Source: Avichristensenella sp031549905 (GTDB lineage: Bacteria; Bacillota; Clostridia; Christensenellales; Aristaeellaceae). Taken from it: 64,000 nt of DNA. The notes under the pieces were generated by a model that was not told the DNA's origin, did no database searches, and worked only from the letters and a program-made list of their open reading frames with translations. The stretch spans positions 74,267 to 138,266 of the forward strand of contig JAVBPC010000012.1 of assembly GCA_031549905.1 (NCBI GenBank), in the 5' to 3' direction. Each line of letters starts with the position of its first letter. Position 1 is the stretch's first letter. Position numbers and translations under genes: made by a program. This document shows positions 46,623 to 55,831 of the stretch, in pieces.

Positions 46623-47066
46623 ATGAAAACCTGCCCCGAGTGCGGTGTTGAAGTGCTGGATGGGGATCTGTTCTGCCCTGAGGGACATGATCTGTCAGTG
46701 ACAACGCGCTTTTACTGCAAATTTCACGCTACGCTCACCTCGGCCTTTTCCAAAATACCCGGCACGGTCAGCGTGCAGACAGAACAAATCGTCTTCACGC
46801 CCGATCCTCCGGCGAAGGGAAAGCCCAGGCCTGCCATCGCGTATCCCGCGCGCATGATCGAAAAAGCTCTCGTTCCCTGGTCGCTTTCAAATGACCTGCA
46901 CTTGGTCATCCGAAACCGCAAGGGCTCGGTATCTTTCCTGTTGGGTGACAAGCGGGATATACCCGAGGCGGACCGCAAACGCATTCTTACCGCCATTAAG
47001 CAAATGCGCGACGATACGCCTAAGATAGATATATTAGGCAAACAAACCCCGCCCGTCGGCCCATGA
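46623..47066 (+). CDS. Zinc-ribbon protein with PH/GRAM-like domain
   Basis: 147 aa, start MKTCPECGVEVLDGDLFCPE with AGGAGGTGGAAAAA upstream. The N terminus has a CPxCG-x11-CPxGH zinc-ribbon half (Cys 4, 7, 18; His 22), then FYCKFHATLTSAFSKIPG. Residues about 50-130 have the strand pattern of a PH- or GRAM-like domain (GTVSVQTEQIVFTP, AIAYPARMIEKALVPWSLSNDLHLVIRNRKGSVSFLLGDKRD). It overlaps the first dynamin gene by four bases. A membrane- or partner-binding adaptor role is inferred from that context. Confidence 0.72.
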   Translation: MKTCPECGVEVLDGDLFCPEGHDLSVTTRFYCKFHATLTSAFSKIPGTVSVQTEQIVFTPDPPAKGKPRPAIAYPARMIEKALVPWSLSNDLHLVIRNRKGSVSFLLGDKRDIPEADRKRILTAIKQMRDDTPKIDILGKQTPPVGP

Positions 47067-48772
47067 ACCACCAAGAAATGCTATACGCGCTCAACGGCGG
47101 CATCATCCGCATGCAGGAGATGCTTGCCCCGCGCGAGGCATCCGGGGAGGTTGCGGGGTATCTTTCGCAGTGCCTGAACCTGATACAAACCAAACGCTAC
47201 CGCGTGGCGGTGGTGGGCGAGTTCAACCGGGGAAAGTCCTCCCTGATTGATGCTCTTTTGGGCATGCATATCCTGCCCGTTGACATCGTGCCGACTACTG
47301 CGGTGATCAATCGGGTGGTGTACGGACAAACCCCGGGCGCAACGGTGCACTATAAAAGCGGTGAAACAGAGGCTATCGCGCTGGAAAACTTGGCCGCCTA
47401 TGTGACCCAAAGACAGCTGGAAGATGTTCCGCCCATCCGGGAGGTCATCGTGCGCTACCCCACGGTGATCTGCCAGAACAATGTAGAACTGCTTGACACG
47501 CCCGGCCTGAACGACGATGACGCGATGTCCCGCGTGACGCTTTCCGTGCTGCCCGAAGTGGATGCGGTGCTGGTGGTCATTTCCGCCGACTCGCCGCTGA
47601 GCGATACCGAGGTGAACAACATCTGCCGCCTTGTCGCCAGCGAAAGCATCTATGATATCGTGTTTGCGCTCTCTTTCATGGATACGGTGATGGAAGACTA
47701 CGATGAAAAGGGCGAGCGTGACAGGCGGTTTGATGCGTTTGTGCGGAACCGGGCGGCGGCAATCGGTCCGGCGGTTGAGAAAAGGCTGAATGAAACCGGT
47801 GCGGAGCCGCAGGTGCTGGAGAAGGCGCGGGCGCTCTTTTCACCGCCGCGCATATACGGCATTTCCGCCAAGCAAATGCTGACCGGACTGGCCACCAACA
47901 ACCGCGCGCTGATAGAAGAAAGCCGGTTCACCGTGTTCTCAAAGGAACTGCTGACAATCGTTACCGCAAAGCAAATCGAGCACACGGCGGATGCGGCGCT
48001 GCTGGCGCTGCGCGAAGCCGTGCGCACCATCCGCAGGGCACCGCGCGGCCGCGTAACGGATTCGCAGGCGGAGGCCGCGGTGCGCGCGCTGGAAGAGTAT
48101 GCCAAAACCATCCGCGGCGTGGTGCATGGCAGGCTTGCCATGGGCGGCGGCGCGGTGGAAAAGGCGCTGGCCATCCTGCCGACATTGATGAACGGAATTG
48201 CCCGCCTGATGCTGGATGGCGAAGGCATGTTAAGCGCCTCTGAGAGCGAGGAGATCATTGGCGGGCAGATAATGGAACCCGTGCGCCAGGCGCTGATGCA
48301 GGGGCTTCCCGAAGCGGACAGCACAATCGAACAGGCGTGGCGGTATGGACTGATGACCCCCATGGAAACGCTGGGGCTTTCGGCACAATCGCTGAGCGCG
48401 CCCTTTCCCCCGCCGCCGGACACGCTGCCCGCCGCCGCGCTTGCCTGCCTGAAAGCGGCGGTCTTTTCCTGGGCGTTACCGGGCGGGCAGGCGCCGGATG
48501 CGACCGATCACCGCGCGCTGGTGCAGGCGATTCAGCAGGCCGTTACCCGCTACGGCGAGGCGCTTCGCGCGGAAATCCCGCGCGCGCGTACGGTATGGCT
48601 GCGCTGGGCCGACAGGCAAGCGCAGTGGGTCTTAGACATTGTATTGCCCGCCGCCACCGCCGCGCGTTGGAAAATCGCCGCGCAGGCGGCCGCGGATCTG
48701 AAAGCGATAGGCGCCGCGCAAGATATTCTCATTGCTTGCGAACAGGCGGTTTCCGAATACATGGGTTCCTAA
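47063..48772 (+). CDS. Dynamin-like GTPase 1 (degenerate G4)
   Basis: 569 aa. GTPase domain: G1 GEFNRGKSS (52-60), G2 Thr in VPTTAVINRV (near 79), G3 DTPG (145-148), all in the bacterial dynamin-like protein pattern (NRGKSSLIDALLG, LLDTPGLND). The G4 position reads SFMD (204-207) rather than N/TKxD, so nucleotide specificity may be altered. The C-terminal 300 residues are helical, Ala-rich, with a few hydrophobic stretches (AALACLKAAVFSWALPGG near 455) but no clear membrane paddle. It precedes a second dynamin-like gene by 45 bases; bacterial dynamins often work as such pairs in membrane fusion, repair or phage protection. Confidence 0.82.
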   Translation: MNHQEMLYALNGGIIRMQEMLAPREASGEVAGYLSQCLNLIQTKRYRVAVVGEFNRGKSSLIDALLGMHILPVDIVPTTAVINRVVYGQTPGATVHYKSGETEAIALENLAAYVTQRQLEDVPPIREVIVRYPTVICQNNVELLDTPGLNDDDAMSRVTLSVLPEVDAVLVVISADSPLSDTEVNNICRLVASESIYDIVFALSFMDTVMEDYDEKGERDRRFDAFVRNRAAAIGPAVEKRLNETGAEPQVLEKARALFSPPRIYGISAKQMLTGLATNNRALIEESRFTVFSKELLTIVTAKQIEHTADAALLALREAVRTIRRAPRGRVTDSQAEAAVRALEEYAKTIRGVVHGRLAMGGGAVEKALAILPTLMNGIARLMLDGEGMLSASESEEIIGGQIMEPVRQALMQGLPEADSTIEQAWRYGLMTPMETLGLSAQSLSAPFPPPPDTLPAAALACLKAAVFSWALPGGQAPDATDHRALVQAIQQAVTRYGEALRAEIPRARTVWLRWADRQAQWVLDIVLPAATAARWKIAAQAAADLKAIGAAQDILIACEQAVSEYMGS

Positions 48773-48817
48773 AAGCCTGTTCAGGCTCTAGCAAAACGCG
48801 GATCGGAGGGAAATGCA

Positions 48818-50890
48818 ATGACCGCCGAAACCTTCGCCTTCAGCGGGTTTGGCAACTACCGGGAAACCGTCACGGCGCTGACGGAGGACCTTTTTACCCT
48901 TGAAGGCTACTGCCGTGAAATGGGCATGGCGTCTAGCGCCGCCATCATCGAAAGCATGTTCGAAAAGCTTCAGGCGGACTGCTTCAATGTGGCGGTTATC
49001 GGCGAGTTCAAGCGCGGCAAATCCACCCTGATCAACGCGCTGCTTCGCAGCAATGTGCTGCCCGCGGATATTGAGCCTGCGACGGCCGTCATCACCCGCA
49101 TCACCTACGGCGCGACCCCGCGCGCGCAGCTTGCCTACCGCGACGGGCGCGTGGAAGAGGTGCCGGTGGACAGGCTGCACGATTATGTGACAAAGCTTAC
49201 GGAGGAAAGCGCCGCGCGCGCCAGAAGCCTTCAGGGCGCGACGGTGTTCTACCCCACCGACTATTGCCGCAACAACGTTACCCTCATCGATACACCGGGC
49301 CTGAACGATTCCGATACCACCATGCATGCGGTCACGCTATCCGTTTTGCCGGAAGCGGACGCGTGCGTGATGGTGGTCAGCGCGCGCTATCCCCTTTCCC
49401 AAAGCGAAAGGGAGCTCCTGACCACCTATTTGCTGGCCGGGGATATCGGGCGTGTTCTGTTCGTTGTCAACAGGATCGACTACCTGGAAACCGACGCCCA
49501 GCGGGAAACTGTCCTTGCCGACGTGCGCCGGAACATCGAATTGAATGTGCTGGAAAAAGCAAAGCGGCAATACGGCGAGGATTCCGAAGAATACCTGCGC
49601 TACCGCAGCAAGCTGGGCAAGCTGCGCGTTTTCGGGGTATCGGCCAAGCAGGCGCTGAAACCGCAGCTGCGCGCCGAAAGCGGCTTCCCCGCGTTTGAAG
49701 CCGCGCTGTCCGAGTTCCTGACGCTGGACCGCGGGGCGATCATGCTCAGCGTTCCTGTCAGCCGGATCAAGAACACGGTGATGGAGCTGCTCAAGGCGGC
49801 GGATATGCGGGTGTTCTCCGATGCGGCCTCCGATGAGGCATTCGATGCGCAATGCGCGGAGGCGTCGCGGACGCTGGACAGCATGCGCCGGGAGCGCGCG
49901 GTGGAATTCGCGAAGATCAACCAGAGCATGAACCAGGTGTATGATGAGATCGCCCCTACGCTTGCCGAATACTGGCACAAAATGCGCCTGGCGGCGGAAA
50001 ACGCGCTGACGGGTACGCCTCTGGAAGCGCAAGACCTGGCGCCGGCAAACCGGGAAGCCACGCAGGCGCGCCTGTCCGCTGCCGTAAAAAGCGCGATGGC
50101 CCAAACGAACAAGCTGTTCTTCGAAACGGTGGATGAGATTTTCTGCGAAGCGCTGGTGAAAGAGACGGACCGCTTAAGTTCATACCAAAGCTCCTTTTTC
50201 GCGCAAGCCGAGGCGATCCAGAACCTTTTCCAGCTTAAGGTAACATCCGAGTCTGACGCCGGGGTCGGTTATGCCCTGGGCGGGGTGGTTGGCGGAAGCA
50301 TGGGCGGAATCTTTGGCGGAATCGCTTCCGGCGCATACCTGGGGTTCAAAAGCAACGGCTGGCAGGGCGCGCTGCTAGGCGGCGGCATCGGGCTTGCGGG
50401 CTCGCTGGGCGGCGCAGTGGCATTGGCTGTGCTGACAACCGCGCTGGCCATTCCCCTTACGGCGCCGGTGGTGCTGATCGGCACTTGCCTGTCCGGCATC
50501 GCGGGGTCCATTTCCAGCCACTTTATCCTTAAAAATAAAATGAATGAGAGACAGCTGGAAACATCCAGGCAGGAAATCCGCAAAACACTTGGCGAAATGC
50601 TTGATAAAATGGAAAGCGAGAGCACCATCGCGGCCGATGTGCGCGGCTATGTCTCTGAGTGCTTTGCGCAGCTGAAAGGGCAGCTGGAATCGGAAACAAG
50701 CGCCATGCTGGATGATACGGGCGCGCAGCTTGTGAACCTTAAGAAAGAGCGTGCGGAGGATGAATCGGCGGGGGCCCGCCGCGCGGAAGCCATGAAACGC
50801 ATGTGCGCGGAGTTGGATGCCATCTATCAGCGCGCGGAAAGCCTGGGCGATCAGCTGCAGCAGGCGTTGCTGCGCGGTGCGGAGGAATAG
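48818..50890 (+). CDS. Dynamin-like GTPase 2 with membrane segment
   Basis: 690 aa, start MTAETFAFSGFGNYRETVTA after GGAGGGAAATGCA. All GTPase motifs are intact: G1 GEFKRGKST (62-70), G2 near EPATAVITRI, G3 DTPG (158-161), G4 NRID (218-221). A long helical stalk follows (330-480), then a Gly-zipper hydrophobic region (about 485-575, GYALGGVVGGSMGGIFGGIASGAYLG, LLGGGIGLAGSLGGAVALAVLTTALAIPLTAPVVLIGT), the likely membrane-inserting paddle, and a coiled-coil tail (580-690, NERQLETSRQEIRKTLGEML). A typical bacterial dynamin-like protein; it likely acts on the inner membrane with its partner. Confidence 0.87.
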   Translation: MTAETFAFSGFGNYRETVTALTEDLFTLEGYCREMGMASSAAIIESMFEKLQADCFNVAVIGEFKRGKSTLINALLRSNVLPADIEPATAVITRITYGATPRAQLAYRDGRVEEVPVDRLHDYVTKLTEESAARARSLQGATVFYPTDYCRNNVTLIDTPGLNDSDTTMHAVTLSVLPEADACVMVVSARYPLSQSERELLTTYLLAGDIGRVLFVVNRIDYLETDAQRETVLADVRRNIELNVLEKAKRQYGEDSEEYLRYRSKLGKLRVFGVSAKQALKPQLRAESGFPAFEAALSEFLTLDRGAIMLSVPVSRIKNTVMELLKAADMRVFSDAASDEAFDAQCAEASRTLDSMRRERAVEFAKINQSMNQVYDEIAPTLAEYWHKMRLAAENALTGTPLEAQDLAPANREATQARLSAAVKSAMAQTNKLFFETVDEIFCEALVKETDRLSSYQSSFFAQAEAIQNLFQLKVTSESDAGVGYALGGVVGGSMGGIFGGIASGAYLGFKSNGWQGALLGGGIGLAGSLGGAVALAVLTTALAIPLTAPVVLIGTCLSGIAGSISSHFILKNKMNERQLETSRQEIRKTLGEMLDKMESESTIAADVRGYVSECFAQLKGQLESETSAMLDDTGAQLVNLKKERAEDESAGARRAEAMKRMCAELDAIYQRAESLGDQLQQALLRGAEE

Positions 50891-50902
50891 CGCAGGCAAA
50901 GC

Positions 50903-50934
50903 AAAATGCCCCGGCTAGTTTGCCGGGGCATTTT
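50903..50934 (+). terminator. Terminator of dynamin operon
   Basis: AAAATGCCCCGGC / GCCGGGGCATTTT, loop TAGTTT: perfect 13-bp stem 12 bases after the stop. Confidence 0.93.
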
Positions 50935-50965
50935 AAAAAAGGTGAAGGATATCGTGAATCAACCG

Positions 50966-51002
50966 AAAAAGCGCTATCCGCATAGGCCGGGCGGCGCTTT
51001 TT
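50966..51002. terminator. Terminator of minus-strand lipoprotein gene
   Basis: AAAAAGCGC (50966-50974) pairs with GCGCTTTTT (50994-51002); on the minus strand the T run follows the stem. The structure begins within the stop codon of the gene ending at 51001. Confidence 0.7.
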
Positions 51003-52752
51003 ATCGCCTTCCGCCCATACCGCCGCCCATGTTGCCGCCCCGGCCGCCGCCGAACCCGCCCATACCGCCGCCGCCTGTTCCGGCTGTAGCGGAGGCCAGC
51101 TGCGTGCCGTTTTTCACCAGCGTGTAGCTCTGCCCGGAGACGACATCGGGGGTGGATATCGCCAGATACTGCGCAGCAAGAGGCGCCGTGAACGTGACGA
51201 TGGTGGAGTTTCCGGAAAGGAGGCTTACCGTATCGCCAGCCGAAATGCTGCCGGTAAAGTACGCGTAGCTCTGCGTGGAGGCGTTGCCCGGGGTGTTGCC
51301 CACACCTGTGCCGCCGTAAATGATGGTGCCGCCGGTCGCGGTGAATGTGCCGTCACAGTCCATTCCGCCGTTATCGGCAGTTGATTTGATGAAGGAAATG
51401 ATCGTGCCGCCGGAAATGGTGATATCCCCGTTGGAGTCCAACCCGTCTCCACCCGCCGCCAGCGTGATCTCACCCCCGGTGATGGTAATGGTGTACGACC
51501 CTGACCCAGACTGTGAAAACATGTCCATACCAAACCGGCCAAACCCACTCTGTCCGCCCGCGCCGCCGGCCGCGTTAATGCCATCATCGGAAGAGGCAAG
51601 AGTGATCTTGCCTCCCGCGATCAGGATGTGTGCCGCCTCCAGCCCTTCATACGATTCCACCACCGTAATCACGCCATCGGTCACGTTCAGTTCGCCATCC
51701 GCATGAACGCCGTCATCGCCGGTGGAAAGGGTCAGGTTGCCGCCCGTAATGGTGATGTTGCCGTTTGCGTGCACGCTGTCATCGTAGCTGTCAATCACCA
51801 GCGTGCCGTTTGTGATCAGGATATTCCCGGTAGCCTTGATGCCCTTAAAGCTGTCGGATGTCGTCTGCGCGCTTGTCACCGTGGTAGCCTTCTTCGCGCC
51901 GCCGCCCGCCGTGATGTGCAGGTCGCCGCCGGTGATCTGCAGCGTTGTATCTGCCTGAATGCCGTCATGCGCGGAGGTTATGTTGATTGTGCCGCCCTCG
52001 ATCAGAACCCAGCCAAGGCTTGCATCCGCCTGGTTGTTGGTCTGGATGCCGTCGTTGCCCGCCGTCAGGTTCAGCGTGCCGCCCAGGATGGTCACGGAAT
52101 CCTTGCCGCGCAGCGCGTGGTTCGCGGCGTTCACGGTGATGTTTCCGCTAAGGATCAGCAGGTCATCCTTTGTGCCGATGCCGTTGTTGAACCCGGCGTT
52201 TACGGTCAGCGAGCCCTCGCCGTTGATGGTCAGGTCATCCTTGCAAAACAGCGCCGCGTTGGGCTCTTCATCGGTCGTGTTGGCGTACTGGAATGCGCTG
52301 CCGCCGTCGGTCAGGGTGTTTACAGTGCCGCCCGCCAGGGTCAGGGTCAGCTTGTCGCAGCTTACGCCGTACAGGGGCGCGCCAGTCTTGTTTGTGATGT
52401 CCACGCCGTTGAGGATCAAATGTATCTTTTCATCCTTTGTGGCATTGATGACGATCTGGCCGTCGCTCAGCTTGCCGCTGACAACGAATGTACCCGCCTG
52501 TGTGATGGTTACAACGCTGCCCTGCACCGTTGCGCCGTTGCCGGTAACGGTGATGCCGCTGTCCGAAAGGTTGATGCCCGTGGCGGTGTTATCCCAGGTG
52601 GTTTTCTGGTCCGCGTTTTTTACGGTTGCGGAAAGCGTTGTTTCGGCAGTTGCAGTAGTGGTTGGCGTGGTTTCGGTCGTCTGTGCCTGTGCGCAGGCGG
52701 TCAGGCTCAGGATCATCATCAGCGCGCATACCACGCGAAGGGTTTTCTTCAT
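51001..52752 (-). CDS. Carbohydrate-binding-domain lipoprotein, beta-helix
   Basis: 583 aa; start MKKTLRVVCALMMILSLTAC at 52752, a lipoprotein signal with lipobox LTAC (Cys 20). A Thr-rich linker precedes a long stack of repeats such as GTLNLTAGNDGIQTNNQ, GTINITSAHDGIQAD, GNLTLSTGDDGVHADGELNV and GGEITLAAGGDGLDSNGDITI, each ending in '.DGI/D' loops, typical of a right-handed beta-helix in clostridial 'carbohydrate-binding domain' proteins (DUF4353). The Asp-rich turns may bind Ca2+. The C terminus is a Gly/Met/Arg tail (GGMGGFGGGRGGNMGGGMGG). It forms an operon with DUF4956 and VTC genes. Confidence 0.85.
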   Translation of the reverse strand: MKKTLRVVCALMMILSLTACAQAQTTETTPTTTATAETTLSATVKNADQKTTWDNTATGINLSDSGITVTGNGATVQGSVVTITQAGTFVVSGKLSDGQIVINATKDEKIHLILNGVDITNKTGAPLYGVSCDKLTLTLAGGTVNTLTDGGSAFQYANTTDEEPNAALFCKDDLTINGEGSLTVNAGFNNGIGTKDDLLILSGNITVNAANHALRGKDSVTILGGTLNLTAGNDGIQTNNQADASLGWVLIEGGTINITSAHDGIQADTTLQITGGDLHITAGGGAKKATTVTSAQTTSDSFKGIKATGNILITNGTLVIDSYDDSVHANGNITITGGNLTLSTGDDGVHADGELNVTDGVITVVESYEGLEAAHILIAGGKITLASSDDGINAAGGAGGQSGFGRFGMDMFSQSGSGSYTITITGGEITLAAGGDGLDSNGDITISGGTIISFIKSTADNGGMDCDGTFTATGGTIIYGGTGVGNTPGNASTQSYAYFTGSISAGDTVSLLSGNSTIVTFTAPLAAQYLAISTPDVVSGQSYTLVKNGTQLASATAGTGGGGMGGFGGGRGGNMGGGMGGRR

Positions 52753-52787
52753 AATAGGCATATCCCTTTCTCTATTTTGTTTATGTT

Positions 52788-53477
52788 TTATAGCAGTTCG
52801 CCGTTTGGCGCATTCAGCGCCAGGATGATGTTCAGGTTTCCGTTGCGGCAGCGCAGTTCATCGATGAACGCCTTTTCGCTGATGCCCGCCTTGGGGATCA
52901 CACTGTAGCGCAGCTCATACAGGCTGCCCAGGTCCGCGGTCTTTACGCGCTCCAGCGTTGCGGAATCGGTGTACTTGGCCAGCACGCCGTCAAATGCGCC
53001 TTCGTAGTCCAGGTTTTCCGGTACGGTGATCTTCAGCACCTTTTCAGCCCGGCGCGGTCTTCCGTACTGTGTCATCTCCAGGGTGATCATTGCCAGGCAC
53101 AGCGCCACCGCAACCACCACCGCGTACAGAATGTTGCCAAGCCCCGCCGCAAGGCCGATTGCCATCGAGAACAGCACATAGGTGATATCTTTCGCATCCC
53201 CCGGGGCGCTTCTGAAGCGGATGATTGCGAATGCGCCGGACAGGCTGAACGCCCGCGCTACGCTGTTGCCCACCAGCAGTATGATCACCGCGACCACCGC
53301 CGGCAGCACCACCAGCGTCACCGCAAAACTCTGTGTGGGGCATTTGTTGCGGCTGGCGCGAAGGTACACCAGGCTGACCAGCAACCCCAGCAGCAATGCC
53401 GCGCCCAGCGCCGCCGCCAGCCCTCCCAGCGTGATCACCGTTTCGCCCGATGTGGAGGTGAAGATCGATTCAAACAT
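52788..53477 (-). CDS. DUF4956 membrane protein
   Basis: 229 aa, start MFESIFTSTSGETVITLGGL. Three to four membrane helices: about 19-42, 51-72 (FAVTLVVLPAVVAVIILLVG) and 100-135 (ITYVLFSMAIGLAAGLGNILYAVVVAVALCLAMI), with the family hallmark SLSGAFAIIRFRSAPGDAKDITYVLF near 78-103. A cytoplasmic beta-alpha C-terminal domain (150-229) follows. DUF4956 proteins regularly sit beside VTC-domain proteins; the biochemical role is unproven, perhaps a membrane partner for polyphosphate or surface polymer export. Confidence 0.88.
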   Translation of the reverse strand: MFESIFTSTSGETVITLGGLAAALGAALLLGLLVSLVYLRASRNKCPTQSFAVTLVVLPAVVAVIILLVGNSVARAFSLSGAFAIIRFRSAPGDAKDITYVLFSMAIGLAAGLGNILYAVVVAVALCLAMITLEMTQYGRPRRAEKVLKITVPENLDYEGAFDGVLAKYTDSATLERVKTADLGSLYELRYSVIPKAGISEKAFIDELRCRNGNLNIILALNAPNGELL

Positions 53478-53516
53478 GCCATTCTATCCCTTTCTGTAGA
53501 TGGTTGATTCCCGTGG

Positions 53517-54299
53517 TTAGCGCGCCAGCGCGGGGGTCAGGGCACCTGCGCGCTCCGGCGCTTTGGCAAGGCCCGCATATGCCGGATGCTTCGCCGCCAG
53601 GCAGCTTTTGTATTCCGTGCCGTATTTGGAAAAGCTGGTGCGGTATATGCCATACTCCGACAGCAGGCGGCACAGCCACACCGGGATGCTTCGCGCCACC
53701 TTGATTTCCATCAGCCATTGCCCGCTTTCCAGCAATTGTTTGCCGTGGTCGCCCGCCTCCAGTCGCAGATCTTGCCGCCTGGTGCGGATGTTGGTATCAA
53801 AGGATACGCGCAGGTCATGCTGCCCCACGCCGAAGTACGCGCAGCGGTCGTATGCCAGGTACAGTGCGGGCGACAGCGGCTGCGTTCTAAGCAGATAGTC
53901 AATCTCCTGCAGCACCTGCCGGTTGACAAAGGGGCTGTTCATCGGCGGCGCGCCGGTTTCTACAAACGCATAGGCATCCGACAGGCTCAGCGGACTGCGC
54001 CGCTTGTTGACCAGGCCATCCACTTTTTTTTTGATTTCCAGAAAAACCTGGCTGTCCATATCCGGTACGCCGTACGCGCGCAGGCGCAGCTTTTCCTTGT
54101 ATTTCGGTCCCTGCAAGGATGTGCGAATGAGGTGATTATCGTTCGTATCATAATACAGGTTGCTGATGGCGTATGTTTCGTTTTCGATATTATAGGGGTC
54201 CGGCTCCATCTGATCAGCTAGGCGTGCCTTGAAGCGGACGAATATTTTCTCATCCATCATGTATTTGTTTTCGTATCTGTTGAATACTTCAATTGCCAC
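53517..54299 (-). CDS. VTC-domain polyphosphate polymerase-like protein
   Basis: 260 aa with GTG start at 54299 after AAAGGAGAAGAACC. VTC tunnel-fold pattern: FNRYENKYMM at 5-14 (E.KY..), ISNLYYDTNDNHLIR near 43-57, YKEKLRLRAYG near 65-75 (K.R.R), VFLEIKKKVDGLVNKRR near 82-98 (E.K.K), YDRCAYFG near 147, LRVSFDTNIRTRR near 157-169, and LMEIKVARSIPVWL near 191-204. These charged residues line the active tunnel of VTC-type polyphosphate synthases. First gene of the VTC-DUF4956-lipoprotein operon; whether it makes polyphosphate or modifies a spore-coat or surface protein is open. Confidence 0.87.
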   Translation of the reverse strand: MAIEVFNRYENKYMMDEKIFVRFKARLADQMEPDPYNIENETYAISNLYYDTNDNHLIRTSLQGPKYKEKLRLRAYGVPDMDSQVFLEIKKKVDGLVNKRRSPLSLSDAYAFVETGAPPMNSPFVNRQVLQEIDYLLRTQPLSPALYLAYDRCAYFGVGQHDLRVSFDTNIRTRRQDLRLEAGDHGKQLLESGQWLMEIKVARSIPVWLCRLLSEYGIYRTSFSKYGTEYKSCLAAKHPAYAGLAKAPERAGALTPALAR

Positions 54300-54417
54300 G
54301 GTTCTTCTCCTTTCGCCTCGTTTGATGTTGTTTCGCATCCGTGGCCTTAGAATACCCCGCGCAAGTGATTGGATGATGAAAGGAATTGGGTGTTTCCGTG
54401 GAATCGGTGGGAAAACA

Positions 54418-54442
54418 AAAAAAGGGCATGAAGCCCTTTTTT
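54418..54442. terminator. Bidirectional terminator after purA
   Basis: AAAAAAGGGC / GCCCTTTTTT with loop ATGAA; A and T runs on both sides. Confidence 0.85.
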
Positions 54443-54470
54443 AGCAAATATTGGTTTTTACATTACCGCT

Positions 54471-55745
54471 TTACCTTAATACCAGCGCTTCCCTTTCCGG
54501 CCCGACAGACAGGAACTTCACCGGGCATTTCAGCGCCTCTTCCATTTTATCCACATATTTCCGCGTTTCCGCCGGCAGGTCGGAAAGCTTCCTGGCCGCT
54601 GAGATGTCCTTCTTCCAGCCGGGCATCATCTCATAGACCGGCTCGCACCTGGAAAGCGCCGCCGTGTACGGGAAATCGGCGGTGATCTCGCCATCCAGCC
54701 TGTAGCCGGTGATGACGGGCAGCGTGTCAAACGTGCTGAGCACATCCAGCTTTGTCACGGCCAGTTCCGTCGCCCCCTGAAGCAGCACGCCGTAGCGGGT
54801 AGCGACCAGATCCAGCCAAGCCACGCGCCGGGGACGGCCAGTCGCCGCGCCATATTCTTGGCCGATCTCACGCAGCGTATCGCCCACCGTATCCAGAAGT
54901 TCGCCGACGAACGGCCCCGCGCCCACGCAGCTGGAATACGCCTTCACCACGCCGACCACGCGGTCCACCTTCAGCGACGGCAGCCCGCAGCCCACCGGCG
55001 CGTACGCCGCCAGCGGGTTCGACGCGGATGTGTACGGGTAAATGCCGTAATCCAAATCGCGCAGCGCGCCCAACTGCGCCTCAAACAGCACACGCTTCCC
55101 GGCCAACTGGGCCTTTTCCAGCAGCGGCAGCAGGTTTGTGATGTACGGGGCCAGCACCGCCGCGTACTGCCTGCAATAGGCGAGCAGTTCATCATAATCG
55201 TACGGTGGGCAACCGTAGCCCTTGACAACCGTATCATTTTTCCAATCGACCAGGCGGCGCAGGCCGGCCGTCAGCGATTCTTCGTGCAGCAGATCGCCCA
55301 TGCGCAGTGCCTTTTTGTACGCGCGGTCGGCATACGCGGGTGAAATGCCGCGCTTTGTGGAGCCGTACTGCGCCTTGCCAAGGCGTTCCTCTTCCAGCTG
55401 GTCTTCATTTGGATGCATGGGCAGCACCACGGTCGCCCTGTCCGAAATCAGCAAATTCTGGGGCGTGATGGCAATGCCGCGCGCCCTGACGCTTTCCATT
55501 TCATTCACAAGGTGGCGGATATCCACCACGGTGCCCGGGCCCAACAGGTTCAGCGTATCCGGGCGAAATATGCCGGAGGGCAAAAGGTTCAGCTTGAACG
55601 TGCCCTTATCATTGACGATGGTATGCCCGGCGTTGTTGCCCCCCTGGTAGCGGATGACGATATCGTAGCTGCCCGATAGGTAGTCCACCATCCGTCCCTT
55701 GCCCTCATCGCCCCAGTTGATGCCAACGATGGCGCAGTGCCTCAT
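54471..55745 (-). CDS. purA: Adenylosuccinate synthetase
   Basis: 424 aa; start MRHCAIVGINWGDEGKGRMV at 55745 after AAAGGAGGGTTTCAG. Family landmarks: GINWGDEGKG (P-loop variant, usual GAQWGDEGKGK, here Gln is Asn and the last Lys is Arg), YQGGNNAGHTIV near 34-45, LLPSGI near 55, and GTTxxGIGPAY-type region replaced by YGSTKRGISPAYADR near 128-142. It makes adenylosuccinate from IMP, aspartate and GTP. The two departures from near-universal motifs mark a divergent lineage, but all catalytic positions I can place (Asp in WGDEGKG, His in GH) are kept. Own promoter upstream. Confidence 0.93.
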   Translation of the reverse strand: MRHCAIVGINWGDEGKGRMVDYLSGSYDIVIRYQGGNNAGHTIVNDKGTFKLNLLPSGIFRPDTLNLLGPGTVVDIRHLVNEMESVRARGIAITPQNLLISDRATVVLPMHPNEDQLEEERLGKAQYGSTKRGISPAYADRAYKKALRMGDLLHEESLTAGLRRLVDWKNDTVVKGYGCPPYDYDELLAYCRQYAAVLAPYITNLLPLLEKAQLAGKRVLFEAQLGALRDLDYGIYPYTSASNPLAAYAPVGCGLPSLKVDRVVGVVKAYSSCVGAGPFVGELLDTVGDTLREIGQEYGAATGRPRRVAWLDLVATRYGVLLQGATELAVTKLDVLSTFDTLPVITGYRLDGEITADFPYTAALSRCEPVYEMMPGWKKDISAARKLSDLPAETRKYVDKMEEALKCPVKFLSVGPEREALVLR

Positions 55746-55803
55746 CTGAAACCCTCCTTTGCGGGGGACCCTCGCGATCGTTTGCCGCGCGCCCCACCTT
55801 TTT

Positions 55804-55831
55804 ATTGTAAACATCGTAAAGGACATGTCAA
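55804..55831 (-). promoter_or_regulatory. Strong sigma-A promoter of purA
   Basis: Minus strand: TTGACA (55826-55831), 16-base spacer, TACAAT (55804-55809). Confidence 0.75.

Noticed and set aside
51001..52752. Direct DNA repeats in the beta-helix lipoprotein gene.
   Set aside because: The repetition is at protein level (DGI turns); the DNA units are too diverged to call a tandem repeat.
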